A stretch of DNA of 64,000 bases from Gnetum montanum (lineage: Eukaryota > Streptophyta > Gnetopsida > Gnetales > Gnetaceae): assembly GCA_015680685.1 (NCBI GenBank), contig MNCI01004895.1, positions 392,927-456,926 of the forward strand. The letters are read 5' to 3'. This document shows, one piece after another, positions 20,640-31,700 of the stretch (the stretch's first letter is position 1; each line of letters starts with the position of its first letter). The notes under the pieces are model-generated. The model was not told the origin of the DNA. It worked only from the letters and a program-made list of their open reading frames with translations, and did not search any database. The translations under genes were made by a program, and so were the position numbers.

Positions 20640-21885
20640 GACAAGGATGGTCTTCATGGTAACTATACTATCTGAAATCGTTCGTGCAAGGTTGGAATGG
20701 GACGAGCACCGCATGATTTACAGACGAGCATAGAAGACCCTACCTTTGCTTGAGGGCAAGCTAGAACAAATGAAGGTAGAGTACCTTGGGTGGTCTGCAC
20801 ACGGATCAAATAAGGATTTTCCCAATGTATACCAATATGCAATATGCTAGGTTATATGTAAACAGTGTGATTAATGTAAACCCAAAGCATAAATTTGCAT
20901 TAACTTAAACAAAAGAAATGAACTAGAATAAATGAAAACTGTGACAAATTTTGAGCAGAAACAAACTTTATTGTCAGCTGAGAATTACAGTGCACCAGTC
21001 CAGACGCAGTCATAGATTTGACACAAGGTAGATGAAAGGCCCCAGTGGATGCTGGAAGATGATGGTGTGCTAGTTTAAACTGCAAGCACAGTGTGAAGGC
21101 TTTATGCTCAGCGTGCAGGGTCGAAGTCCAGTGTATGGGGGTTCCTGCTCTGATTTGCTCAATGTCTCCTAATCTCTTTTTTTTTTCTTTTGTTTGCCCA
21201 AATTGCCAACCCCGATCTAGTGAAAAAATTGGGGGTTTTATGAGGTTTTGGGCGTTGGATTTGGATCTGGAAAGGTATGAGTGGCCGTGGATGAGGGAAT
21301 TTCAGGTCAGATGACAGGTGGTTGCATTGCCCAGGTGCAAAGAATATTACAACTATGCAGTGTGCTACATGCCAACGTGTGCTGCTGCACACCAATGTGT
21401 ACACCCTGGGCACATGAACTCAGCATATAGACTTGACTAAAACAAAAGAATTCATTTTTACAAACTACTATTACAACAAGAAGTATCCAATTCAACCCTC
21501 ATATTTGGGCTCAGATGTTACGAGAATGCTGCCTATCGATATTCAGTTCAGTTGGACTTGATCTGACATGGTTTTGGAAAAGTTCCACCAATATATGCTA
21601 TGCTGCACGCTGGATGGTGCATGCCGGGTGTACACACTGGGGGTACACGCTGGGCGTGTAGGATGTACATGCTCAGTGAAAACTAAGTGCTCATAATTTG
21701 CCAAGTTTGATGCCGAATGTCACTGTAGTCTCCTGTGGATCCCAGGGAACTATTTCTTGCTTAATTTGACTCTATTCGAAGCTGTCCGTTAGGATGTCAA
21801 GCTTTAGTCATGCTGGGGAGCATCACGTTTTTAGCTCAATTCTTATTGGAGAAGTACTAAGCTCAGAATTTTGAGGTGTTTCAGT
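20640..21885. other. Segment present in copy B but not in copy A
   Basis: Copy A passes from the equivalent of 20,640 to that of about 21,885 in some 30 bases, so about 1.2 kb is either inserted in B or deleted in A. It includes GTGTACAC/GGTGTACACGCTGGGCG-like short repeats at 21,360-21,680. I saw no transposon ends or gene. A possible coding continuation is present at 20,650-20,790. Confidence 0.45.
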
Positions 21886-21886
21886 A

Positions 21887-22129
21887 ATGTGGATATGTTG
21901 GCGTTGGCCCAAACGACTTTGTAAGAGTTCTCCTCTACTAGGAACATACGTGTTGGTGTCAAAGAATAACTTGGGCTTGATTTCAAAACCTATCCAACTA
22001 AGTATGCCAAGTTCTATGGGAAATTTGAAGAAGTTGGCTGGTTGGATAGTGAATGGGCATCTCACCGACTGCTTACCGTAGAAGACGTTATGGTGGAAAT
22101 TCCATCATTTCCTATGTCATTTAGACCTG
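21887..22129 (+). pseudogene. Third exon of antisense gene, copy B
   Basis: Reads VDMLALAQTTL, stop, EFSSTRNIRVGVKE, stop, then FEEVGWLDSEWASHRLLTVE and VMVEIPSFPMSFRPG, matching 1,460-1,701 of copy A throughout. Ends at donor GTATGT. No family recognised. Confidence 0.5.
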
Positions 22130-22216
22130 GTATGTTAAATTGTGCATTTTCTTTTCTGTATTCAAGTGATGATTTGCTCTTGCCTTTTTGCTAATTTTTG
22201 TTGCTAACTATTGTAG

Positions 22217-23265
22217 TAGCAAGTGAATCCCAAGAGGTTACAATAATCACCTCTGCGCATGATGAAACAAAACTCTTCTTCAAGTATGGGGAGGTGGACA
22301 AGACTCAATGTTGGCTTTGCAATGGGTCCCCAGCCACCCTTGTTCACAACATTTAGGAGGCTAGGCTTATGAATTTGTTCCTAGCAATAAATTCAGGCGT
22401 CCTTGCTGCAAAAATGCTCTCCCTAGTTGATTCCTTTTTCAAAAAGGCTGACCACTTCTACACACGAGTTCACAATGTGTGAGTTGTGTTTGAAATTAAT
22501 GATAAACTTTTTGCAGATCTTTTTGGTGTTCCCTCTGATGGTATCCCTATAGGAGAAAAGACTAGCAAGAATGTCAATGATCAGGGGAACATAGAATAAT
22601 GGCTAGGGACAAGCAAGGACCAAAATCAAATTTATATCCATAAGGTCAAGCTAGTGGTGGCCCAAATAGTTTACCCTATCTTCTAGGCTTGTGCCTTCCC
22701 CAAGCTACTCTCCCAAGGAAAAATCCTTGGAGTAGTGCAGGTGTGGATCATGTGGGATGTCATGGAAGAAGGGACTCATTATAACTGGGCCAAGTACCTT
22801 TCTGAAGGCTTGCAAGCTAAATGGTCAAGCTTCGAAAGAAGCTTGATGCCCATTTCAATGTACACTACACCTTCTTCGTAGCCTTCTTGCGATGCTTTGC
22901 AAAATTTTTGGTGGTCCACGAGAATGGTGACTAGGTGCAATAGGATTACACCCAGATATCCAAGCCATGGATTTTCCATGTGTTCCACACCACCCGATCC
23001 CAAGACCCCTCAAAAGCTATCATGGAATCACTTTCGATAACGACAAGGGATCAACTAGGGCATGCCTTTTGTGCCCCAGAAAGCATTGGAGAGGCACCTC
23101 CCATTAACACAAGAAATGTGCTAAGGGGGGCACATCTAATTGTATAAATGGTGAAAACCAGGCTACAACGTAAAAAGTCTCATCTTGCAGAAGAACCTCC
23201 CCATACTAATGATGAAAAGGGGAGAAAGTTGCGAATCAAAGTTCACAAGGTGCAACCCGCAGTTG
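22217..23265 (+). pseudogene. Central exon of antisense gene, copy B (novel domain)
   Basis: Translation with stops ignored gives MNLFLAINSGVLAAKMLSLV, FFKKADHFYTRVHNV, INDKLFADLFGVP, FPKLLSQGKILGVVQVWIMW, HYNWAKYLSEGLQA, HYTFFVAFLRCFAKFLVV and YTQISKPWIFHVF. This supplies the beginning of the domain that is hard to read in copy A and shows conservation over about 300 residues. Stops are TAG or TAA, several replacing Trp or Gln of copy A; one frameshift lies near 22,825. Ends at GTAAGT. Confidence 0.55.
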
Positions 23266-23344
23266 GTAAGTATGCTTGATTATTTTTCTAGTTACCCTTC
23301 CCATTGTGTGTCACACTAGCTTGTTTACATTAAACATGTTTAAT

Positions 23345-23640
23345 AGAAGAAGAAGAAGAGGTTTTGACCCCTGAAGCAGGGGCCCCTGCTGAAGAGGAAG
23401 AAGAGGCCCCGGTTGGGGAAGAAGAGGTCCCTACCATAGAGGAAGAGGCCCCTACTCTCGATGACCCTTTTGTAGAGTGTGCCCCAGTACCTAAGGGGCA
23501 TATGCCTATTGAGGATGCTACCACACTTTTGAGTCAACTAGAAGGGGAAGGGCTGCAATTCGATGCTAGTGAGTTTGATTGCTTGCTTGATAGTGTGTCG
23601 ATGGATGATCCCCCCGCTATCACCCCTGAGGGTTTGCTGG
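23345..23640 (+). CDS. Acidic exon of antisense gene, copy B
   Basis: Open exon beginning with a Glu run, then Glu/Pro/Ala blocks (AGAPAEEEEEAPVGEEEVPT) and ending LLSQLEGEGLQFDASEFDCL with a PEGLL tail before GTAGGA. Counterpart of 2985-3317. Likely unstructured. Confidence 0.5.
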
Positions 23641-23722
23641 GTAGGAGCTTTGCACTATCGTTTATATTACTTTTTAATTTTGTTTCCTTATCTTTTCTAT
23701 GCTAATATTTTTTTTTGTGTAG

Positions 23723-23863
23723 TGGACACCACTATTAAGTTCCCTGACTCTTCTTCCTTGATCCATTTCCAACCATGGACCGAGACCCCCGGTAAATTTT
23801 CTTTTATGGAGGGGGTGGTGGATGACATGATTGATCACCTAAGGTAGATCAATCTTGAGATAG
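23723..23863 (+). pseudogene. Short exon of antisense gene, copy B
   Basis: WTETPGKFSFMEGVVDDMI then DHLR, TAG and INLEI, against the copy A exon 3390-3524 which carries the same TAG. Acceptor GTGTAG, donor GTATGT. Confidence 0.5.
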
Positions 23864-23952
23864 GTATGTTGGAGTTACTATGTTAGGCTCTCTAAGTTAT
23901 TGCATTTTTGCTATGGCACTATGACTAACACTCTCCCATGTATGATTGATAG

Positions 23953-24770
23953 CTTCTCGTCTCAAGTGGGACCCCCAACAAGTGGTTGAGGTTGACACGG
24001 TGCCTGTACTCCCACCAGAGGTGACTGAGCTTCCTCATGATGTATATGAGAAAATGAGTAAATGTGCACTCTACTTGGCATGTTCATTGTGGGAGTGCAG
24101 GCATGTCAACAAGGACCTCTAGAAGAGGGTACAAAAACTTGAGAAAGAAAAGGCTAGCCAAGCCATTGAGTTGGAAGACCTTTAGTCTAGGAATGAATTT
24201 TTATTGGCCCATGACACTCATGATGGTAGTTGGCGTATGGCTATAATTGACTATGCAAGATACTGGATAGCCGTAAGAAGTAAGAACAAGGCCACTCATG
24301 AGATTATTGAACAATGCATGCAAATGGACTTATTGGCCCAGAAGAACCAAGACTAGGACTATAGCGCAAAGGTGTATGAATGGGGGTAGGCACAAAAGAA
24401 CCATAAGAACATGTACAAAATGGAACATGCTACCTATTTTAAACAATATTGAGATGCTCTCATTGAGTTGCATACCCATAAGCTATTTCTCGATGTCATT
24501 GACGTTGTTAGGGCCTATGAAAAGCTCATGCAACAGGTGGTGGTTAGTGAGTCTCCTAAAAGGGAAATGACCTTACCTTCCAGGGAGACCACCACTGCCA
24601 CCTTTTCTCTAGGACCACCCAAATGGATAGTTGTGGAGAAAGGGAAAGTTGCGGCAAGCATTGATCTGGGAGAGGAATATTGGGCCAACCTGACCGAGGA
24701 GGAGATCCTGCAATGTCTAGTGGCAGGCATGGATAAGATACCCCCCAAAATGGATGTGGGCCCATCTTAG
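23953..24770 (+). pseudogene. Charged helical exon of antisense gene, copy B
   Basis: ASRLKWDPQQVVEVDTVPVL, then a Lys/Glu-rich helix (VQKLEKEKASQAIELEDL), YARYWIAVRSKNKATHEIIE, AYEKLMQQVVV and a C-terminal open part 24,468-24,770 with GPPKWIVVEKGKVAASIDLG and ANLTEEEILQCLVAGMDKI. Four or five TAG stops in the first half. Aligns with copy A over its full length. Confidence 0.55.
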
Positions 24771-24857
24771 GTTAGTCATTCTTTATTGTATTACAATTTA
24801 TTTTATGAGAGGCTTATTATAGTTTTGGTTTGTTGTTTTATTTTTTGTCTTACATAG

Positions 24858-24920
24858 GATCCAAATGGAGGCGTAGGACCCAGTGGAATAGGAAATGGGG
24901 ATGCTGACGAAGACTTATAG
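24858..24920 (+). CDS. Terminal exon of antisense gene, copy B
   Basis: DPNGGVGPSGIGNGDADEDL then TAG at 24,918. Acidic and Gly-rich tail like that of copy A. Confidence 0.4.
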   Translation, partial: DPNGGVGPSGIGNGDADEDL

Positions 24921-25084
24921 TGTGATAGTGAAATATTTTTATTTTTGTTGTTTTTGGATTTAAATTTTTCCAAACATTATTGTATGGACTGAAATTGAAT
25001 GAAAAGAAAAATGTGAAATAGTTATTTCATTTCATTTTGGCTAATTAATTTTTAATTAATGTGTTTGGGCCCCTTGTGGGCCCC

Positions 25085-25305
25085 TTTATTCTAGCTTAAG
25101 ACCATTTCGGGCCATGGCAATAGTTTAAGGCCATTTCGGGCCATTGCTAAATGATTTTTTTTATTTTTGTTTTCTTTATTTTAGGGAAATAGAGTCAATA
25201 GTTTTAGGCCATTTTGGGCCGCAATGGTAGTTTAGGTCCATTCTGGGCCATTGCTAGTTTTAGGCCATTTCGGCCCATGCAATAGTTTAAGGCCATTTTG
25301 GGCCA
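25085..25305. repeat. GGCC-rich minisatellite between the convergent genes, copy B
   Basis: Five imperfect repeats of GTTTAAGGCCATTTCGGGCC with CATTGCTA or CATGGCAATA spacers. Same core and same position as 4840-5235. Confidence 0.8.
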
Positions 25306-25309
25306 AATG

Positions 25310-25560
25310 TAAGGTATTGGCAACAAGGGTAATGCAATCAGCAAAATTAACATAAAATGTAAATTGTGCAAACAATAAACTTTAATGTAAAAAAATGTAA
25401 ATTATGCAAACAGAAAATCTAATGTAAGATGTAATTGGTGCAAACAACAAACTTCATGTAAAATGTAAATTATGCACGCAGCAAACTTAATGTAAAAATG
25501 TAAATCGGGAAAATAGAAAAATTTAATGTAAAAGTGTAAATTATGTCATTAGAGGTATAA
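25310..25560. repeat. AT-rich tandem repeat next to protease, copy B
   Basis: Four or five units of about 45 bp with AATGTAAATTATGCAAACAG and AAACTTTAATGTAAAA. Not seen in copy A. Confidence 0.75.
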
Positions 25561-25599
25561 AAATTTATTGCGGTGATGGTGAAGGCAGGTTTCAATCAT

Positions 25600-26793
25600 G
25601 TAATTACTTCCTAACTCGACGTGGGTTAGGCGGGGCATATGGCCAAGAGGTCTTGCATTGGTATTCATCTATGTTATTGCTATAGTTTGAAAGGGCAACT
25701 CAGCCCATGTGGTTTCTTCATGTGAACTGATAGTTTTGCCATGCTCATTTGTCGAGCATGGAGTTTTAGTTTGAATGGGGGCTTTGTTTTTAGAGATTTC
25801 TATCTCTAAACCTTGCTCGACGTCCACGTTGTTAATGGCTCGGGGGGCCACTTTGTTACCATGAATTACCACTTCCCCTCTTGCATAGGGTAAGTGGATT
25901 TCTTGATGTATTAGTGAGGAAATAGCCCTTATTTGGGCAAACCATGATCTCCCCAGGATCAAGTCGAACCCAAGAATCTCCTCAACCACGATGAACATTA
26001 CACTCATGGGGAACTGGTCCCCCACCATGAAGTTGATGTGCACGGTCCACTTAACCACTACACATGCCCCATTAAAGGACATTAGACACGAATTTTTTGT
26101 GGGCTTGATTTGATCACTCAAGCCCAAATTTTCTACAATGGGAAATGGGATCATGTTGGTGGTAGCCCCATCATCAACGTGTACCCTGCGGATCTTGTAC
26201 TGGCCCACCCAAATGGTAATGAACATAGGGGCGATTGTTACTTGAACCTTTTCAGTGTCATCTTTGATAGCTTTATCGTGAACTGTTAATTGGGTAGGCC
26301 ATGGTTCTTTAGCCACGAGGGGAAACATCATAGCATGAATGGCTTTTTATTTAGCCAGTAGGTTTTTGCTAATAGGTATGGATGCCAACATATGAACCAT
26401 TGCCTCACAATGGGTTGCAGAAGTCATTATCAGGTCATACAAGCTTAGTGTTGTGTTCTTCTACTTCAAGGCTTGTTTAACTTGTGTAAGGGCATTCAGA
26501 AAATCTTTCCTACTACCTCGTTGTTGGCTAGCCTTCTCTTCTTCCATATGCCCCAGGAGGCAAATCTCTTGAGGAGGGGTAGCTTTAGGTCGAACACCAT
26601 GCTTTCCTAGTTTGGAAGTTGATGGTTGCACCTGTGTTTTGCTATCAGCAGCTGATAAGGAAGAGGCCATAGACACTGATGACAATGAGGTAGGATTAGG
26701 AGGACCTAACACAACACATTCCCTAGCTAGCTTGTCAACTAGGTGCTCTTCATGCTTCTTTGGGCGAGGAGGTTGTGGTGTAGCCTTTGTCAC
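25600..26793 (-). pseudogene. Aspartic protease region, copy B
   Basis: At 26,793-26,461 a Pro/Ser-rich linker from Gag, interrupted by TAG, leads into LSLYDLMTSATHCEAMVHML and then the 220-codon open stretch 26,331-25,669. That contains VTIAPMFITIWVGQYKIRRV, then VDDGATTNMI (the retropepsin D-S/T-G site reads DDG here), LMSFNGA, VMFIVVEEILGFDLILGRSW (flap side with the conserved hydrophobic-hydrophobic-G-R-x-W) and a trailing region. The motif order identifies a gypsy retropepsin. The site residue change and the upstream stops suggest it is inactive. Confidence 0.75.
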
Positions 26794-27139
26794 TCAATTT
26801 TTTGTTGGGGGTGAACTCACTTTCCTTGGCACCTTGATGACAAAAAGGTGCATGTGTCTTTGTAGTGGGTTGCGGTGCAATTTTTAGCACCAAGGGTGTA
26901 GGTGATGGCTAGCGAGGGGCCCTAATGACAAAGAGTTGCTATGACTTAGTTGTTGTTGCTAGCGTTTCTGTGTTTTGAGGAGGCATATGAACCATAAAGG
27001 GTTGCTGTGGTGGTTCAAGGTTATTGTTAATGCTGATAGTGTTGATGGTATAACCAACATTGTTAGCATTCAAGGGGTCTTTGTAAAAGTCCATTGATTG
27101 GTTTTTAGGTCGAACAGGACTACTCTCATCTAGGACCAA

Positions 27140-28900
27140 CTTTCCCTAATCGATCATGCATTGAATGTCATCTTTAAATGCTAGGCAGTAATCTGTATCA
27201 TGACCACAAAGTTGGTGATAGTCACAGAGATGTTCTAACTTGAAATTCTTAGGCACTAGTGGCTCATTGGGCATAGCCAAGGAGGGGTTCCTAAGAACTT
27301 CATAGTACCTTTGATGGCATTTGATAGCCTCCTCCAACATCTATTTATGTTGTATACACCCAGCTCCCAAGAATTGATTCAAAAGATCTAAAGGTTTAAT
27401 GGGTAAGGGGGTATACTCTGAGTGATCCTTGCACTCAAAGTTTGGCCTTGGCTATGTTTACATTATAGGTGTTGATGTTGAGGACTATCCTATGTTGCTA
27501 GAGCCAGGTATGGTGTTAGCAGGAGCATTGGATGTTGTGGCAGCCTTTTTGTTATTTCTATTGTTGGGCTTAATTTCCTTAGCCACTATTGTTGCCACGT
27601 CCTTGCTCTTCTCTTTATCTTTCTTAATATGTGCATTTTTATAGGTGACATAGGTCGGGTCCCTACTAGCTTTAGCTGCATCCTGAATGCTCTTGGTTTG
27701 AGCAAAGGCTTGGCTAAGGGAACTCAGGGCTAGGTAGTAGAGCTTAGACTTAATGAAGTTTTTTACCACTTCCTTAGAGATGGCCAACAAGTGAGCCTTA
27801 GCAATTGGCTCACATATCTCATTCAAGGTTGTGCTCCACCGCTGTATGAATCTCTGCATAGATCTAGCGGGTCCTGCTTGACACTCATGAGCTCATCTAA
27901 CGTGACTTCTGGTTTTAGGTTTTACTTGAAACGAGTCACAAATTGACTCAACAGATCTTCCAAGGTTGAAATGGAGATGCATGGAAGCATGTGATACCAG
28001 TCCAAAGCTTTTCCCGTTAGAGACATGGCAAAGACATAGATGATGGTATGACGCCATGGTTGCAACAATAAGTATTCAAACCTAAAGGTCACCAAATGCG
28101 CTTTGGGATCATCCTCCCTATTGTATTTTGTAAATTAGGGGATTGGCATCCTAGGGGGAAACATAAGAATAGGGACAGTTGGGTTGATAGTGTTGTCATG
28201 GTAAAAGTCCATGACCTGCACGGTTTCAGAACTGGCAGCCTTATGCTATTTGATTTCTTCAGTGAGGGTCTAGATGAGTTGGAAAGCTTGATCCAGACCC
28301 AGGGATGTTGCAGGTGGTTGTGAGGCTACTGAAGTAGCATTGCTAGTGGTGCTAATGATGCGGCTATGATTTCTATTGGGGGTGTTGTTGGAGAAGCTCC
28401 TCCTAGTAGTGTTGCTTGGGTACCCCACAACCCAGCAGATGGTGAAGTGGGAATGGCTACCATGGGTGGTGGCATATGGGTAGTCATCTACCCTTGGTGT
28501 GGGTGGCCCATGGCCCCATTCTTGGTTGTGCAACATGGGGTAATTGATATGTTTGAGGCTGCACATACTATTGCACATGAGACATTTGCATTGCTAGAAA
28601 AGAGGTGCTTATTTCCCAACATGCAGTCAGAGTTGGACCCACTACTGATGGTGGGATGGGTGCAGATGAGGGAACTAAAGTAGAACCTATGTGAAGTTGT
28701 GACATAGGTAGAGTGTGCACATACAGTAGCTTAGATGTCACTGATGTTGGATGCGATACCAGGGCAGATTGAGTGGGAAGAGTGACTGGGAATGAAGATG
28801 AAGGATCCACATGCTGGTACATTGAAAAAATTGGGTGACTACCCATTGCCACAGAGGGTGGAGGTTGCGTCACTATCACGGTGATTGGAAAGGGGTTGGA
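27140..28900 (-). pseudogene. gag of Tat/Ogre element, copy B
   Basis: Right to left: a Pro/Thr/Ser-rich N-terminal region (28,879-28,270), the capsid domain 28,130-27,485 (FTKYNREDDPKAHLVTF, MSLTGKALDWYHMLP, then TTLNEICEPIAKAHLLAISK), a Lys/Asn-rich linker and, at 27,340-27,146, the zinc-knuckle-like CDYHQLCGHDTDYC. All correspond to copy A. Broken by a few stops and at least one frameshift. Confidence 0.8.
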
Positions 28901-29660
28901 AAACTATGAGTGATGCGAACGGGCAACAAAGGTAGAAGGAACATCGATGGTGTAGATTGGTCCACCACCTTCTAAGTGGGAGTCCAAATCCTCTTTCCCA
29001 TCTTGGAAAGTTTCTTCATAGTGGGATGCAGTGTCCCGTTCTCTTGCCCTGCTTACTTGGACAAGTTTTTTTAGCATCCATTAGTATGTCTTAGTCAACG
29101 GGATCGTGATATTGGGAGTAGGAATGAACTCCCTCTCGTTCCGATAGATGAAGTCGAAGTTATGTTTCTCTTCGAATTCATGATGTTCCAAGGGTAGGTT
29201 GGCTTGCATTTTGGCACACAGGAAGTTGTACCACTTCTTGTCTTGTGACAAGCATTCAGGTGATTACTGCTACTATCTGAGGGATTGTCGCAACATCAAC
29301 ACTAGGCTGGGTGGTCACTCAAGACCTACCATGTGTTGGACAGAGTAGGGAAGCTCCAAGTTTGAGGTGGGAATGGTAGTGGTCACGAGAATCATTTTCT
29401 GCTATAAAAATGAAAACTATAGTGAAGAGAGAGGCTAAAACTAGGTACGCTAGGGAGTGTTGGAAGATAACTTCCTTCATTGTTATGTCTGCTACGCTAA
29501 GAAAGACTTCAATGCTGAGAGGTTCACTATGCTACACGAGATGTAGCCAACATAGTGTAGTAAACAGAGTGAACGCAGTACAATAAGCGATTGGAGGCTT
29601 TCATCCTACAGGGTTCTAGAGGAACCATCATTGTGACTAGTCTGTACCACCTAGTGCATA
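28900..29660 (-). other. Untranslated leader of copy B
   Basis: Sequence between gag and LTR; contains one unit of the 120-bp repeat seen three times in copy A. No coding sequence recognised. Confidence 0.4.
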
Positions 29661-30396
29661 GACAACCACAAGGGTGTCACATCTATGCTAGTAGGTGATG
29701 AGGTTTAGACAGCATGTAGGATTATTTATGATGCACAAAAAGAGCACAAAGAGGCCCTCCTTCTAGTGCAAAAACCTATAGAAAACTGAAAATGTTGGTG
29801 GTTGGAACATCGAGACGTTACTGAGCATACAGCCTAACCCCGGATCTATGCGAGGGCCTTACTAGAGTAAATGAAAGCGGGGTGCCCTGAATGGTATGGT
29901 CAATCAGACAAGGACTTAACTGGTGTACAATAACCTTTCGTAAATAATTATTTTGAAGATGTTATGTGTAACTTAAGTGATGAACATAAAATGATAAATA
30001 ATAATGCAAAATATGGTAATAGAAAAGAGAAATGAAACAAGTTTGAGTGAGAGAGTGCATCGCCCCAAGATCGGGGGATTTGATCTTTGTTTGGTTGAAG
30101 GGGTATAACTGACATGCAGTGTGGATAGGAATAGCTTACAATGAAATAGTATTGTCACAAGTCTTGGACTACTGCCAATGGCCTACTAACTAGATCTGAT
30201 GAGCCAATGTTTGCTGGGCGAAGAGAGATCTAGGAAGTGCTGCTTGTTAAACTTCCACTTGGCAGTCTCTTTGCCAAAGCCAATCACCAGAACGCCAAAT
30301 GCCAAGAATGCTAACTTTTGAAGCCAATAGCAAGAAAGATGATTCTCAAAGCCAATAATGCCCAAAATCCAACCCTTTGAATGTTGTTTATCAGGG

Positions 30397-30404
30397 TATT
30401 TATA
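30397..30404 (-). promoter_or_regulatory. LTR TATA box, copy B
   Basis: Minus strand TATAAATA in the same context as 11,211 in the shared block. Confidence 0.6.
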
Positions 30405-30898
30405 GAGCCAAAAGTGGGAGAGAAACGTGGTTTGGATGCCACGTGTTCTAGGTCCCACAAGGTGCAAACGTGAATGTGCCATGCTACTGTGTAGTTCTAC
30501 GTTGCAGTGTTATGCTGGGATGCTTTGTTGCAGATGTAATGCTGATCATGAAACCTACTTTGTTGTGACCATACTATTCAAACTACATTTGCCAAAATCT
30601 AGGAAACTGCCATGTTTGTTACAAAGAATCCCAACAATGAATGCAAAGTGGAGCTTGTGCTCCAGAACTACATCTTCCCTACTCTTGTGAGTAGGGTCAA
30701 GCGTAGGGACAACTTTGGGAATAACCAAGGGGTGCAAAACAAAGAAAACTTGCTGATCCTATCTATTGAAGAGATGTCAAGATCGGAGTAACCATTGCTA
30801 ACAAGTTCTGGAGCTAACCAAAGACATCTTGATGCTTCTACATGAGTGTTACGCTACTAACGCTGCCCATCATGTCGGTGTAGTGTAAACACTTACAC

Positions 30899-31700
30899 AC
30901 TACGCTGTGCTACACTATGTAGCATAGCTGCCAATCTTGAGAGAAATTTTTTCCAAATGTCAAAAATACCTATATGAGGCCTGGCTAGGCAAGTAACTTC
31001 TGTAATTGATAACCTTTTCTTCCAAGTTGAAAGGTCCTAGGACCTACAAAGTTCATCCTTGGAACGCTTTCATTTTTTGTATCCTTGCTATGCTGTGCTA
31101 CGCTGTGTAGCATAGCATAGCGTAGCAGCTAATGTGACATGAATTCTTCTTTGATCTACAAGGCTTTGCTGAGAAATTTTTCTTGGGACTCAAGGGGTGA
31201 AGCGGGATAGGTCATCTTGGAGATCGAGGTATGGCCAAGTGCAATTCCTTTGTTAGTATCTACTTGGTAGAGGACCTTCATGTGTTCTAACCATGCTACG
31301 ATGTGTAGCATAGCATAGCGTAGTACCTAGGTTGGCTCGAATCTTATCTCATTTTGCAAACATTCTATTATAGGATGTCGATCATGTCTTGGCGTTGCTA
31401 CAGAACAAGCATGTTTGATGGTTAAGGTGTGGGCAAATATGCTTACTCCATTAGAGCAATCTGAGTAGGAATATCATCACAATACATCCCTGCTATGCTA
31501 TGCTATGTCTCATAGCGTAGCACTCAAATTGAGATGATTTCTGACAAAATTTGCCACATTTTGTTGTGTCGTGTTGCTCATGCATCAAGGATGAAGTGGG
31601 GCAAATATCTCGGAGGACTAAGTCATTATCAATCTACATCTTTGGTGCCCGATCAGTCTTCTCAATGCCTACTAAGTTGTGTAGCGTAGTAGGTCTCATA
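30899..31700. repeat. GCTAYG/YRTAGC inverted repeats in the right LTR
   Basis: Palindromes near 30,900, 31,086, 31,292 and 31,491, at positions equivalent to those of the shared block. An example is CTATGCTGTGCTACGCTGTG with its complement-like right arm at 31,087-31,128. Confidence 0.75.

Larger units (their letters stand above)
18771..24920 (+). pseudogene. Multi-exon gene carried antisense inside retrotransposon copy B
   Basis: Inferred exons: 18,800-19,041, 20,094-20,543, one ending 22,129, 22,217-23,265, 23,345-23,640, 23,723-23,863, 23,953-24,770 and 24,858-24,920; each has a counterpart in copy A. Splice sites seen include donors GTAAGT (19,042), GTGAGT (20,544), GTATGT (22,130), GTAAGT (23,266), GTATGT (23,864) and acceptors GTAG (20,093), GATAG (23,952) and ATAG (24,857). 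More in-frame stops than copy A in the HAD exon and the central domain, most of them TAG. Function unknown; see the individual exons. The gene ends 170 bp before the GGCC minisatellite and about 700 bp before the end of the convergent protease region. Confidence 0.65.

Noticed and set aside
28366-28683. Plus-strand open frame opposite gag of copy B.
   Set aside because: The minus-strand reading (Pro/Thr/Ser-rich Gag N-terminus) is conserved with copy A; the plus-strand one is not.
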